NCBI RefSeq assembly: GCF_013408245.1
Contig: NZ_JACBYS010000004.1
Location: 186,001 to 250,000, forward strand
Source: Duganella sp. 1224
GTDB lineage: Bacteria > Pseudomonadota > Gammaproteobacteria > Burkholderiales > Burkholderiaceae_D
Direction: 5' to 3'
DNA: 64,000 nucleotides
The notes under the pieces were generated by a model. That model made no database searches and was not told the DNA's origin. It saw only the letters and a list, made by a program, of their open reading frames with translations. This document shows positions 55,028 through 62,826 of this stretch, in pieces. Positions within the stretch are counted from its first letter, which is position 1, and each line of letters starts with the position of its first letter. The position numbers were made by a program, and so were the translations under genes.

Positions 55028-57454
55028 ATGAGCTTTGATCCCAGCATGACCACCGCGCAGTTCGCGGCCGGCGGCACCCGCCTGATCAGCCGCCTGACCA
55101 CCGCCGATCTCGCCGCGCTGTCTACCGACTATCTGGTCGCCATGACCACCTCCCAGGCCCACGCGCTAAACGCCGCGCAGTTGTCGGCCCTGTCCGACGC
55201 CAGCATCGGCGCGCTGGAGGAGGCCGACGTCGCCGCCCTCGGCCTGGCCGCGCTGACCGTGGCCTCGCAGTCCACCCGTTTCATGGCCGCGCTGAGCACC
55301 AGCCAGGTGGCGTCGCTGTCCGCGGCGGAGGTGCTGGTGCTGAGCGCCAAGGGCTTGTCCGGCCTGCAGCCGCAGGCGCTGGCCGCCATGCGGACCCAGC
55401 ATCTGGCCTCGCTGCGCCAGATGCAGTTGCAGGCGCTGACCGCCGACCAGCTGCGCACACTCACCACCGCCCAGATCGCCGCGCTGACGCCGGCCCAACT
55501 ACCCTATCTGCGGGTGAGCCACGCCGATGGCGTCGACGCTTTCCGCAGCGACCAGATCGCGGCCTTCAGCACCCGCCAGGTGGCGGCGCTCAGCACTGCT
55601 TTTGTGGCCAGCCTCAGCGCCACCGAGCTGGCGGCGATCGAAACCGCCGACATCGCCGCGCTGACCGCGTCCCAGTTGGGCGCGCTGAACGCGCGGCAGG
55701 TGCTGGCCCTGAGCGACACCCAGTTGTACGCGCTCGGCAGCCGCCAGATCGGCGCGCTCGGCACGGCGCAATTCCAGGCGCTGGACGCCAACCGCCTGCA
55801 CGCGCTGAATACCACCGCGCTGGCCGGCATCAGCGCCCGCCAGCTGAACGCGCTGTCCGACGACACCTTCGCCGCGCTGGACAAGCAGGACCTGGCGCGC
55901 CTGAGCACCTTCGCCATCGCCGGCATCGGCACCCGCCTGCTGGCGCTGCTGGATGGCGAACGCATCGGCGCGCTGACCACGCGCCAGATCGCCGCGCTGA
56001 GCACGGCCAGCCTGGCGGCCTTGCGCAGCGACCAGTTCCTGGCGCTCAACACGGCGCAGGTCGCCAGCCTGAGCCCGCTCCAGCTGGGCGGCCTGTCGCC
56101 CGCCAACCTGGCCGCCCTCGACGGCGACCAGCTGGCCGCGCTGCCGCTGTCGTTGATCGCCTCGCTGAACGCGGCGCAGTTTGCCGCGCTGGGCGGCGCC
56201 GCGCACGACATCGGCACGCTGACCAGCAGCCAGATCATGCAGCTGCTCACGGCCGCGCTGTCCGGCATGACCACCGACCAGGCGCTGGCGCTCACCACCG
56301 ACCAGGCCGCGCTGCTGAACGCGACCCAGGCCTCGGCCCTGTCGACGCAGGTGATCGCGGCGCTGGAGTCGCAGGACTTTGGCGCCCTCAGCGGCGCTGC
56401 CATTTCCGGCCTCAGCGCCAGGCAGTTTGCCGTGCTGCGCAGCGACCAGATCCTCGGCCTGACCACGGCCCAAGCCGCTGGACTGGGCAGCGTCCATCTC
56501 GCCGCGCTGGCCACCGATGTACTGCGCCAGATGCGCGCGGAGGAAATCGCCGCGCTGAAACCGGCCGCGCTGGCCGGGCTGGGCATGTTCCAGATGCAGG
56601 CGCTGTCCAGCGACCAGTTGCGCGCGCTGAGCACCACCCAGTTCGCCGCGCTGACCAGCACGCAGTTCCGCGCGCTGCACACCGAGATGGTGGCCAGCCT
56701 GGAAACGCAGGACGTGGCGGCGTTGAACGCCAGCGTGATCGGCACGCTGTCCAACGGCGCCGTGGCCGCGCTGAGCAGCGCACAGCTCGCGGCCCTCGGG
56801 GCGCGCCAGGTGGCGGCCTTGTCCAGCGACGCGCTGGCCGCGCTCAGCGACGAGCAGTTCGCCCTGCTGAGCGCGCAGCAACTGGCCGGGCTGACGTCGC
56901 GCCAGTATCAAAGCCTGTCCACGCATGACATGGCCGCGCTCAACGCCGCGCAGTTTGGCGGCCTGTCGACGCAGGTGATCGCCAGCCTGACCACGGCGCA
57001 GGCGGCGGCCCTGACCACGGAGCAGGTGGTGGCGCTGACCACCGCCCAGGTGGCCATGCTCAGCAAGTCGGTGCTGGCGGCGCTGGAAACGGAAGATCTG
57101 GCGGTGATGGAAACCGAGGATTTGCACGCGCTCGGCAGCGCGCAATTGAAAGTGCTGTCGACCGCGCAATTGAGCGCGTTCACGGCGGCGCAGGCGAATG
57201 TATTCACCACCGCGCAGATGGCCGGCCTGAGCACGGCGCAACTGGCGGTGCTGAACGCCGCCCGGGCCGCCCAGCAAACCACCGCCGCCGCGATGAGCAT
57301 GCGGGTGCGCGACCTGGTGCAGGCCATGGCGTCCTACGGCGGAGAGGCGGCGCCGGCCGCGCTGGAACCGCAACGCCAGCAGGCCGCCAGCCACTTGCAG
57401 CTGAATATCTACGCGCCGGAGACGCCCCAGCACTTGGCGGCGCCGCGCGCCTAG
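55028..57454 (+). CDS. Second octapeptide-repeat protein
   Basis: An 808-residue relative of the preceding giant protein. About 90 repeats of the same octad type (e.g. AALSTAFV, GALGTAQF, ALTTEQV) fill residues about 15-735, with one Gly-rich break (LGGAAHDIGTL) near residue 393. It lacks the EF-hand-like domain and any signal peptide. The C-terminal tail RDLVQAMASYGGEA...HLAAPRA parallels the tail of the first protein (ADALQHYGASG...LLAAPR). Tails with LVxAM are common in type I-exported proteins of Burkholderiales, which I offer only as a hint. Start ATG 55028 with AAGGAAAA upstream. Octads are less regular than in the first protein. Confidence 0.85.
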   Translation: MSFDPSMTTAQFAAGGTRLISRLTTADLAALSTDYLVAMTTSQAHALNAAQLSALSDASIGALEEADVAALGLAALTVASQSTRFMAALSTSQVASLSAAEVLVLSAKGLSGLQPQALAAMRTQHLASLRQMQLQALTADQLRTLTTAQIAALTPAQLPYLRVSHADGVDAFRSDQIAAFSTRQVAALSTAFVASLSATELAAIETADIAALTASQLGALNARQVLALSDTQLYALGSRQIGALGTAQFQALDANRLHALNTTALAGISARQLNALSDDTFAALDKQDLARLSTFAIAGIGTRLLALLDGERIGALTTRQIAALSTASLAALRSDQFLALNTAQVASLSPLQLGGLSPANLAALDGDQLAALPLSLIASLNAAQFAALGGAAHDIGTLTSSQIMQLLTAALSGMTTDQALALTTDQAALLNATQASALSTQVIAALESQDFGALSGAAISGLSARQFAVLRSDQILGLTTAQAAGLGSVHLAALATDVLRQMRAEEIAALKPAALAGLGMFQMQALSSDQLRALSTTQFAALTSTQFRALHTEMVASLETQDVAALNASVIGTLSNGAVAALSSAQLAALGARQVAALSSDALAALSDEQFALLSAQQLAGLTSRQYQSLSTHDMAALNAAQFGGLSTQVIASLTTAQAAALTTEQVVALTTAQVAMLSKSVLAALETEDLAVMETEDLHALGSAQLKVLSTAQLSAFTAAQANVFTTAQMAGLSTAQLAVLNAARAAQQTTAAAMSMRVRDLVQAMASYGGEAAPAALEPQRQQAASHLQLNIYAPETPQHLAAPRA

Positions 57455-57469
57455 CGCGTCACGGCAGGA

Positions 57470-57955
57470 TTACAGCGGCTGGAACACGCCGGCCGCTTTG
57501 TTCTTCTGCACGTTGTCCCAGGCGAAGATCTTGCCGTTCATGGCCACGTACACGCCAGGCGGCAGGGTCTGCGCCACGCCGGCCGCGAAGCCGAGGTTGA
57601 ACAGCGCGTCGGAATTGGCGATTTCGTAAGGAATCATGGCGCCGGTCAGCACGATGGTCTTGCCGAGGTTGGCCGGACCCAGCACCTGCGCCGTCTGCGG
57701 CATGGTGTCGGTGCCGTGGATGATGACGATGGCGTTTTCGGCGGCCGCCTGGCACGCGGCCAGGATGCGCTGGCGGTCGGCGTCCACCATGTCCAGCGAA
57801 TCCATCAGCGGCAGCTGCTCCAGCGCCACATCAATGGTCAGACGGCAACGTTTCAGCAGGTCCGGCACGTGGCTGTCGGCGAAGCCGAGGGTGCCGTTCA
57901 GTTCGTTGTAATGTTTGTCGAAAGTGCCGCCGGTGGCCAGGATACGCAGGGTCAT
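57470..57955 (-). CDS. Short asparaginase-domain protein
   Basis: A 161-residue protein equal to the N-terminal domain of type I/II L-asparaginases (about 330 residues). Both catalytic threonine regions are present: ATGGTFDK (Thr near residue 10) and HGTDTMPQTA (TD pair near 81), plus the Lys-region equivalent LTGAMIP. The C-terminal domain that completes the active site in the usual tetramer is absent, so full asparaginase activity is doubtful. Proteins of this short length are found widely in proteobacteria, so it is not simply a truncated gene. Start ATG 57955. Confidence 0.82.
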   Translation of the reverse strand: MTLRILATGGTFDKHYNELNGTLGFADSHVPDLLKRCRLTIDVALEQLPLMDSLDMVDADRQRILAACQAAAENAIVIIHGTDTMPQTAQVLGPANLGKTIVLTGAMIPYEIANSDALFNLGFAAGVAQTLPPGVYVAMNGKIFAWDNVQKNKAAGVFQPL

Positions 57956-58059
57956 GATAAAAATCCAAGCTAACTAAAAGATCCGCATCATAACTCAAGC
58001 GGGACTGGAAACTTGGGTCGACTATGTCTACACTGATTTCTTTGTTCGCTCAGGTCATC

Positions 58060-58827
58060 ATGAAAGCGCTCGCTCCCGGCACTGTTATTTTTCACCGCCA
58101 CCGTGGCTACGGGGTGATCACCACGGTCAATCTGCTGACCGGCTGGATCTCCGCCCGCTTCGGCAGCGAGTCGCGCACGCTGGATCTGAACCTGTCCACC
58201 GACGAGGTGCAGTTTGCCGACGGCGAGGCCATCCTGTTCCGCCGCGCGCCGCCCGACCGCATGCCGCACGCGCGTCTGATGGCGGTGGTGCGCGAACTGC
58301 ACCAGGCCGGTTATCAGAAGCTCTATCTGTATTCGTGGCCCAAGCCGTCCGGCCTGCACTGGCGCTGGCACCTGTTCACCGGCCAGCGCGACTGGATGCA
58401 GCGCTCGTGGCGCGAGGGCTGGTACGGCTCGGGCGCCGACTACAACAGCAATCCGGTCATGGGCTGGGGCGATACGCCGGGCGCCACCACCGAGGAGCTG
58501 ATCCACGCGCTGGCGAAATTCGATCCGCAGGGGCTGGCGCAGGCGCTGGGCCGCGATGAGGATCACACCGCCTGGTTCGCCAGCGTGTGCGATGCGCTGC
58601 TGCCCGGCTATATGTACAGCCTGGACATGCAGCGTCCCAACGGCGGCCCGCTGACCGAGATGCCGCCGGTGCCGGTGATCCCGGTGCGCGCCTCGCTGCC
58701 GCCCTACGCCGGCCCGGACCTCGCCTGGCCGCCCGGTTGGGCCGGCCTGTGGAGCAAGGTCCACGTGATGCCGACGCCGCGCGTCAACCTCACCGGCGTG
58801 CCTGACGAGCGTAGTCTGGATTATTGA
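58060..58827 (+). CDS. Hypothetical protein
   Basis: I do not recognise a family. From ATG 58060 the product has 255 residues (267 from ATG 58024, which has no ribosome-binding site). The N-terminus (APGTVIFHRHRGYGVITTVN) resembles a small beta-barrel of CarD/SH3-like type. The middle is rich in Trp and Tyr (LYLYSWPKPSGLHWRWHLFTG, EGWYGSGADYNSNP). No signal peptide or membrane helix. Its last 38 bp overlap the 3' end of the convergent dehydrogenase gene. Confidence 0.7.
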   Translation: MKALAPGTVIFHRHRGYGVITTVNLLTGWISARFGSESRTLDLNLSTDEVQFADGEAILFRRAPPDRMPHARLMAVVRELHQAGYQKLYLYSWPKPSGLHWRWHLFTGQRDWMQRSWREGWYGSGADYNSNPVMGWGDTPGATTEELIHALAKFDPQGLAQALGRDEDHTAWFASVCDALLPGYMYSLDMQRPNGGPLTEMPPVPVIPVRASLPPYAGPDLAWPPGWAGLWSKVHVMPTPRVNLTGVPDERSLDY

Positions 58828-59788
58828 GGTTGGCGGCAACGCCGTTGGCGAAATCCACCACGTTCTGGAAGGCGTGGCGGAAGTACAGCTCGTAGCTGTC
58901 CCGCTCGACGTAGCCCAGGTGTGGCGTCGCCAGCACGGTGGGGATGCGCAGCAGCGGCGAATCGGCCGCCAGCGGCTCCGAGCTGAACACGTCCAGCGCC
59001 GCGTGGCCCGGCCGTCCCTTCTGTAAGGCCTGCTCCAGCGCGTCCGGCTGCACCAGCTCGGCGCGGCTGGTGTTGACGAACAGCGCGTCCGACCGCATGC
59101 GCGCCAGATCCTCGGCCGTGACGATGCCGCGGGTGGCGTCGTGCAGCCGCAGATGCAGGCTCAATACATCGGCCTGCTCGAAGAAGGCCGCGCGCGACGC
59201 CGCCGCCTGATGGCCATCGGCCACGGCCTGGTCGCGGCTGGCCTGGCTGCCCCACGCCAGCACCCGCATGCCGAAGGCGCGGCCGTAGCCGGCCACGGTC
59301 TGGCCGATCTTGCCGTAGCCCCAGATGCCCAGCGTGCGGCCCTTGAGGGCGAAGCCCAGCCCGTTCAGTTCGGGATTGATCGACGCCGTCTGCCACAGCC
59401 CGTCCCGCAGATTGTTCGCGTACGGCACGATCTTGCGCGCGGCCGCCATGATCAACGCCCACGTCAGCTCGGACGGCGCGGTCGGCGAGCCGACGCCCTC
59501 GGCAATCGCGATCCCCAATTCGGTGGCGGCGGCGACGTCGACGTGGCCGGACAGCCTGCCGGTCTGCGAAATCAGCTTCAGGTTGGGCAATCTGGCCAGC
59601 AGCGCGCGGTTGAAAGCGGTGCGTTCGCGGATCAGCACCAGCGCGTCGTAGGGCGCCAGCCGGATCGCCAGCTGGCCCAGCCCCCGGGTGCTACTGTTGA
59701 ACACTTTGACGTCGTGGTCGGCCAACAACTCGAAGCATTTCAGGCTCGGAGTTGCATTCTGGTAATCGTCAAGAATTGCGATTTTCAT
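58790..59788 (-). CDS. D-2-hydroxyacid dehydrogenase family protein
   Basis: NAD-dependent oxidoreductase of 332 residues. Catalytic domain, then the Rossmann motif GIWGYGKIGQTVAGYG (about residue 149), the substrate-side Arg in NTSRAEL, the Glu in DVFSSEPL and the catalytic His in TPHLGY. Closest in style to D-3-phosphoglycerate dehydrogenase-like proteins, but without the serine-binding ACT domain; the physiological substrate cannot be told. Start ATG 59788. Confidence 0.9.
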   Translation of the reverse strand: MKIAILDDYQNATPSLKCFELLADHDVKVFNSSTRGLGQLAIRLAPYDALVLIRERTAFNRALLARLPNLKLISQTGRLSGHVDVAAATELGIAIAEGVGSPTAPSELTWALIMAAARKIVPYANNLRDGLWQTASINPELNGLGFALKGRTLGIWGYGKIGQTVAGYGRAFGMRVLAWGSQASRDQAVADGHQAAASRAAFFEQADVLSLHLRLHDATRGIVTAEDLARMRSDALFVNTSRAELVQPDALEQALQKGRPGHAALDVFSSEPLAADSPLLRIPTVLATPHLGYVERDSYELYFRHAFQNVVDFANGVAANLNNPDYARQARR

Positions 59789-60071
59789 GGAAGATGAACG
59801 ATGTTTTAAGAAATTTCGTAGGGAAATAACACCCTCGGAGATCAGCCGAATAGCTTACTACTTTACTCAACCAATTCTCCTACATTTTTGTATGGAACCC
59901 CTGTTGACGGGTGTACAATCGGCCAAAAATCACAAGCCCGGCGACCTGATCCGGGCTGCGCCACGACCGCCGTAACGACCGCCGACCCATTTCGAATGGA
60001 CCTCTGAGCGCCTAGCCACAAGCTGACGACGATCTGCCGCCACCGAATTCTTTATTAGCATTGGAGGTATC
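59789..60071 (+). promoter_or_regulatory. Upstream region of pckG
   Basis: A 283-bp non-coding stretch, AT-rich in its first half. A candidate -10 TACAAT lies about 150 bp before pckG in a GGTGTACAAT context. A 5' leader of about 150 nt would follow. No riboswitch fold was recognised. Confidence 0.35.
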
Positions 60072-61937
60072 ATGAATCAGCCCGTGATGGGTGGCGTTGC
60101 ACCATTGAACGCCCCAGCTTACATCAAACAGCAAAAGCTCATCAATTGGGTGGCCGAAATCGCCGCCCTGACCAAGCCGGACCGCATCTACTGGTGCGAC
60201 GGCTCGCAGGAAGAGTACGACCGCCTGTGCGCGGAAATGGTTGCCGCCGGCACCATGAAAAAGCTCAACCCGGAAAAGCGTCCGAATTCCTACCTGGCCT
60301 GCTCGGACCCGAGCGACGTCGCCCGCGTCGAAGACCGCACCTTCATCTGCTCGGCCACCCGGGAACAGGCAGGCCCGACCAACAACTGGATGGACCCGGC
60401 GGAAATGCGCGCCACGCTGCACCCGCTGTTCGACGGCTGCATGGTCGGCCGCACCATGTACGTGGTGCCGTTCTCGATGGGCCCGCTGGGCTCGCCGATC
60501 GCCCACATCGGCGTCGAACTGTCGGACTCGCCGTACGTGGCGGTCAACATGCGCACCATGACCCGCATGGGCAAGGCCGTCTACGACGTGCTGGGCACCA
60601 ATGGCGAGTTCGTGCCATGCGTGCACACCGTCGGCGCGCCGCTGAAGGCCGGCCAGAAAGACGTGGCCTGGCCATGCAACGCCACCAAGTACATCGTGCA
60701 CTACCCTGAAACCCGCGAAATCTGGTCCTTCGGTTCCGGCTACGGCGGCAACGCGCTGCTGGGCAAGAAGTGCTTCGCGCTGCGCATCGCCTCCAACATG
60801 GGCTACCAGGACGCGCAGAACGGCGGTCCCGGCTGGTTGGCCGAGCACATGCTGATCCTCGGCGTGGAATCGCCTGAGGGCAAAAAGCACTACGTGGCGG
60901 CGGCCTTCCCGTCGGCCTGCGGCAAGACCAACTTCGCCATGCTGATCCCGCCGGGCACCTTCAACGGCTGGAAGATCACCACCATCGGCGACGACATCGC
61001 CTGGATCAAGCCGGGCGCCGATGGCAAGCTGTACGCCATCAACCCGGAAGCCGGCTACTTCGGCGTGGCCCCGGGCACCAACGAAAAGACCAACTACAAC
61101 TGCATGGCCTCGCTGCGCGAGAACACCATCTTCACCAACGTGGCGCTGACCGATGACGGCGACGTCTGGTGGGAAGGCCTGAGCAAGCCGGCGCCGAGCC
61201 ACCTGATCGACTGGCAGGGCAAGGACTGGACGCCGGAATCGGCCACCAAGGCTGCGCACCCGAACGCCCGCTTCACCGTGCCGGCCACGCAGAACCCGGT
61301 GATCGACCCGGCGTGGGACGATCCGGCCGGCGTGCCGATCTCGGCCTTCATCTTCGGCGGCCGCCGCTCGACCACGGTGCCGCTGGTGACCGAGGCGCGC
61401 GACTGGGTGGAAGGCGTGTACATGGCCGCGACCATGGGCTCGGAAACCACCGCCGCCGCCGCCGGCCAGATGGGCGTGGTGCGCCGCGACCCGTTCGCCA
61501 TGCTGCCGTTCATCGGCTACAACATGAGCGACTACTTCCAGCACTGGCTGGACCTGGGCAAGAAAGTGCAGCAGATCGACGGCGCCGTGCTGCCGAAGAT
61601 CTTCTGCGTCAACTGGTTCCGCACCGACGAGCAGGGCCACTTCGTCTGGCCTGGCTTTGGCGACAACATGCGCGTGCTGAAGTGGATGCTGGAACGCATC
61701 GAAGGCGAAGCGGGCGGCATCGAAAACATCTTCGGCACCACCCCGCGCTTCGGCGACCTGAAGTGGGACGGCAGCCCGTTCTCGCCGGAAGAGTTCGAAA
61801 TGATCACCTCGATCGACAAGGACGCCTGGCGCGAAGAGCTGAAGCTGCATGATGAACTGTTCACCAAGCTGGCCTACCGCCTGCCGGAAGAACTCAAGGC
61901 GGTGAAAGCTGACCTGGAAAAACGTCTGGCACGCTAA
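60072..61937 (+). CDS. pckG: Phosphoenolpyruvate carboxykinase (GTP)
   Basis: Converts oxaloacetate and GTP to phosphoenolpyruvate, CO2 and GDP at the entry to gluconeogenesis; cytoplasmic. The 621-residue protein is the GTP type: the kinase-1 P-loop region FPSACGKTNFAML (about residue 282), the substrate loop RRSTTVPLV, and family segments YWCDGSQEEYDRL and NWFRTDEQGHFVWPGFGDNMRVLKW. Start ATG 60072 with GGAGG 7 nt upstream. A palindrome with a T-run follows and probably terminates it. Confidence 0.97.
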   Translation: MNQPVMGGVAPLNAPAYIKQQKLINWVAEIAALTKPDRIYWCDGSQEEYDRLCAEMVAAGTMKKLNPEKRPNSYLACSDPSDVARVEDRTFICSATREQAGPTNNWMDPAEMRATLHPLFDGCMVGRTMYVVPFSMGPLGSPIAHIGVELSDSPYVAVNMRTMTRMGKAVYDVLGTNGEFVPCVHTVGAPLKAGQKDVAWPCNATKYIVHYPETREIWSFGSGYGGNALLGKKCFALRIASNMGYQDAQNGGPGWLAEHMLILGVESPEGKKHYVAAAFPSACGKTNFAMLIPPGTFNGWKITTIGDDIAWIKPGADGKLYAINPEAGYFGVAPGTNEKTNYNCMASLRENTIFTNVALTDDGDVWWEGLSKPAPSHLIDWQGKDWTPESATKAAHPNARFTVPATQNPVIDPAWDDPAGVPISAFIFGGRRSTTVPLVTEARDWVEGVYMAATMGSETTAAAAGQMGVVRRDPFAMLPFIGYNMSDYFQHWLDLGKKVQQIDGAVLPKIFCVNWFRTDEQGHFVWPGFGDNMRVLKWMLERIEGEAGGIENIFGTTPRFGDLKWDGSPFSPEEFEMITSIDKDAWREELKLHDELFTKLAYRLPEELKAVKADLEKRLAR

Positions 61938-61943
61938 CCCAAG

Positions 61944-61997
61944 TCGGGGTCAGAGCCGACATTCGGACATTTGTCCGAATGTCGGCTCTGACCCCGA
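61944..61997. repeat. Perfect inverted repeat, CGGGGTCAG family, copy 3
   Basis: 26-bp perfect arms with a two-base loop. The arm shares CGGGGTCAG-N-GCCGACATTCGGACA with copy 1 at 5845. Six T residues follow at 62001-62005 after AAC, so it may also serve as the pckG terminator. Confidence 0.85.
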
Positions 61998-62013
61998 ACT
62001 TTTTTGCTTGCTG

Positions 62014-62033
62014 TTTCGCACAGGTGTGCTAAA
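62014..62033. promoter_or_regulatory. Operator upstream of tetR
   Basis: TTTCGCACAGGTGTGCTAAA, a 9+9 palindrome with one mismatch, ends nine bases before the tetR ATG. The same operator, perfect, lies before the small downstream gene. Confidence 0.7.
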
Positions 62034-62042
62034 GTTCCGCAC

Positions 62043-62660
62043 ATGGATACGTTGACAGCAAAAAGCGAGGCCACTTACGCCGCCATTCTGGAGGCGGCGC
62101 TGGACATGGCCGCCACGGATGGCATCGGCAAGCTGTCGCTGGGCGAACTGGCTAAGCGCACCGGCATCAGCAAGAGCGGCGTGTTTTCGCGCGTCGGCTC
62201 GCTGGAGGCCTTGCAGGCCGCCGTGCTGGATGAATATGACCGCCGCTTCGGCGCGGAGATTTTCCTGCCGTCGCTGCAACAGCCGAAGGGCCTGCCGCGC
62301 CTGATCGCCCAGGTCGACGCCTGGTCGCGCCGCGTGGCGGACGAGGGCTTGCGCAATTCCTGCCTGTACAGCGCCGGTGCCTTCGAGTTCGACGACCAGC
62401 ACGGCCCGTTGCGCGACCGCCTGCAACAGGGCGCCGAAGCCTGGCGCGCCTCGCTGCGCAAGACCATTCTGCAGGCGATGGAGCTGGGCCACCTGCGGCC
62501 GGATACCGATCCTGGCCAACTGGTCTACGAAATCTACAGCCTGATCGTCGGCCTGATCCACGATACCCGTTTCCTCCACGACGGCCAGGCGCTGCGCCAC
62601 ATGCAGCGCGCCTTCAGCCGGCTGATTTCCACCTACAAGAGCTTTAACGACATCGGATAG
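62043..62660 (+). CDS. TetR/AcrR family transcriptional regulator
   Basis: A 205-residue repressor-type protein. N-terminal HTH: AILEAALDMAATDGIGKLSLGELAKRTGISKSGVFSRVGSLEALQ in outline, with the GISKSGVFSRVGS recognition-helix region typical of the family. The C-terminal TetR_C-like ligand domain (QLVYEIYSLIVGLIHDTRFLHD) has no assignable inducer. Start ATG 62043. The palindrome at 62014 suggests autoregulation, and the matching one at 62685 suggests control of the 36-residue peptide downstream. Confidence 0.9.
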   Translation: MDTLTAKSEATYAAILEAALDMAATDGIGKLSLGELAKRTGISKSGVFSRVGSLEALQAAVLDEYDRRFGAEIFLPSLQQPKGLPRLIAQVDAWSRRVADEGLRNSCLYSAGAFEFDDQHGPLRDRLQQGAEAWRASLRKTILQAMELGHLRPDTDPGQLVYEIYSLIVGLIHDTRFLHDGQALRHMQRAFSRLISTYKSFNDIG

Positions 62661-62684
62661 CGCCACGCCCTTTTTTTGACCACA

Positions 62685-62704
62685 TTTCGCACATCTGTGC
62701 GAAA
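62685..62704. promoter_or_regulatory. Perfect operator palindrome upstream of the small membrane peptide
   Basis: TTTCGCACATCTGTGCGAAA is a perfect 20-bp palindrome, 12 bp before the ATG at 62716 and just downstream of a TTGAC -35-like element (62676-62680). It matches the tetR operator at 15 or more positions. Confidence 0.75.
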
Positions 62705-62715
62705 CGGAGCCCACC

Positions 62716-62826
62716 ATGAAAACCTTTCTGCTGATGTTGCTTGTCCTGCTTTGCCTGCTGTGGCCGCGACTGGGCCGCACGTTGCGGTCGCTCCCGGACC
62801 GCAACGACGACTTCGTCCTGTTTTAA
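62716..62826 (+). CDS. 36-residue membrane peptide under TetR-type operator
   Basis: MKTFLLMLLVLLCLLWP is a single hydrophobic helix, followed by a basic stretch (RLGRTLRS) and an acidic end (DRNDDFVLF). CGGAG lies eight bases before the ATG. Its own palindromic operator precedes it, and its stop overlaps the stop of the convergent aldehyde dehydrogenase gene, so it fills the gap exactly. No family recognised; probably an inner-membrane small protein with its tail in the cytoplasm (positive-inside rule). Confidence 0.65.
   Translation: MKTFLLMLLVLLCLLWPRLGRTLRSLPDRNDDFVLF

Noticed and set aside
48123..57454. Regular 24-bp DNA repeats resembling a CRISPR or minisatellite array
   Set aside because: There are no identical repeats with unique spacers, and the period follows codons within two long reading frames, so this is protein repeat structure.
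59787..59975. 62-codon ORF upstream of pckG
   Set aside because: It overlaps the dehydrogenase start and promoter DNA, has no ribosome-binding site and no recognisable sequence.
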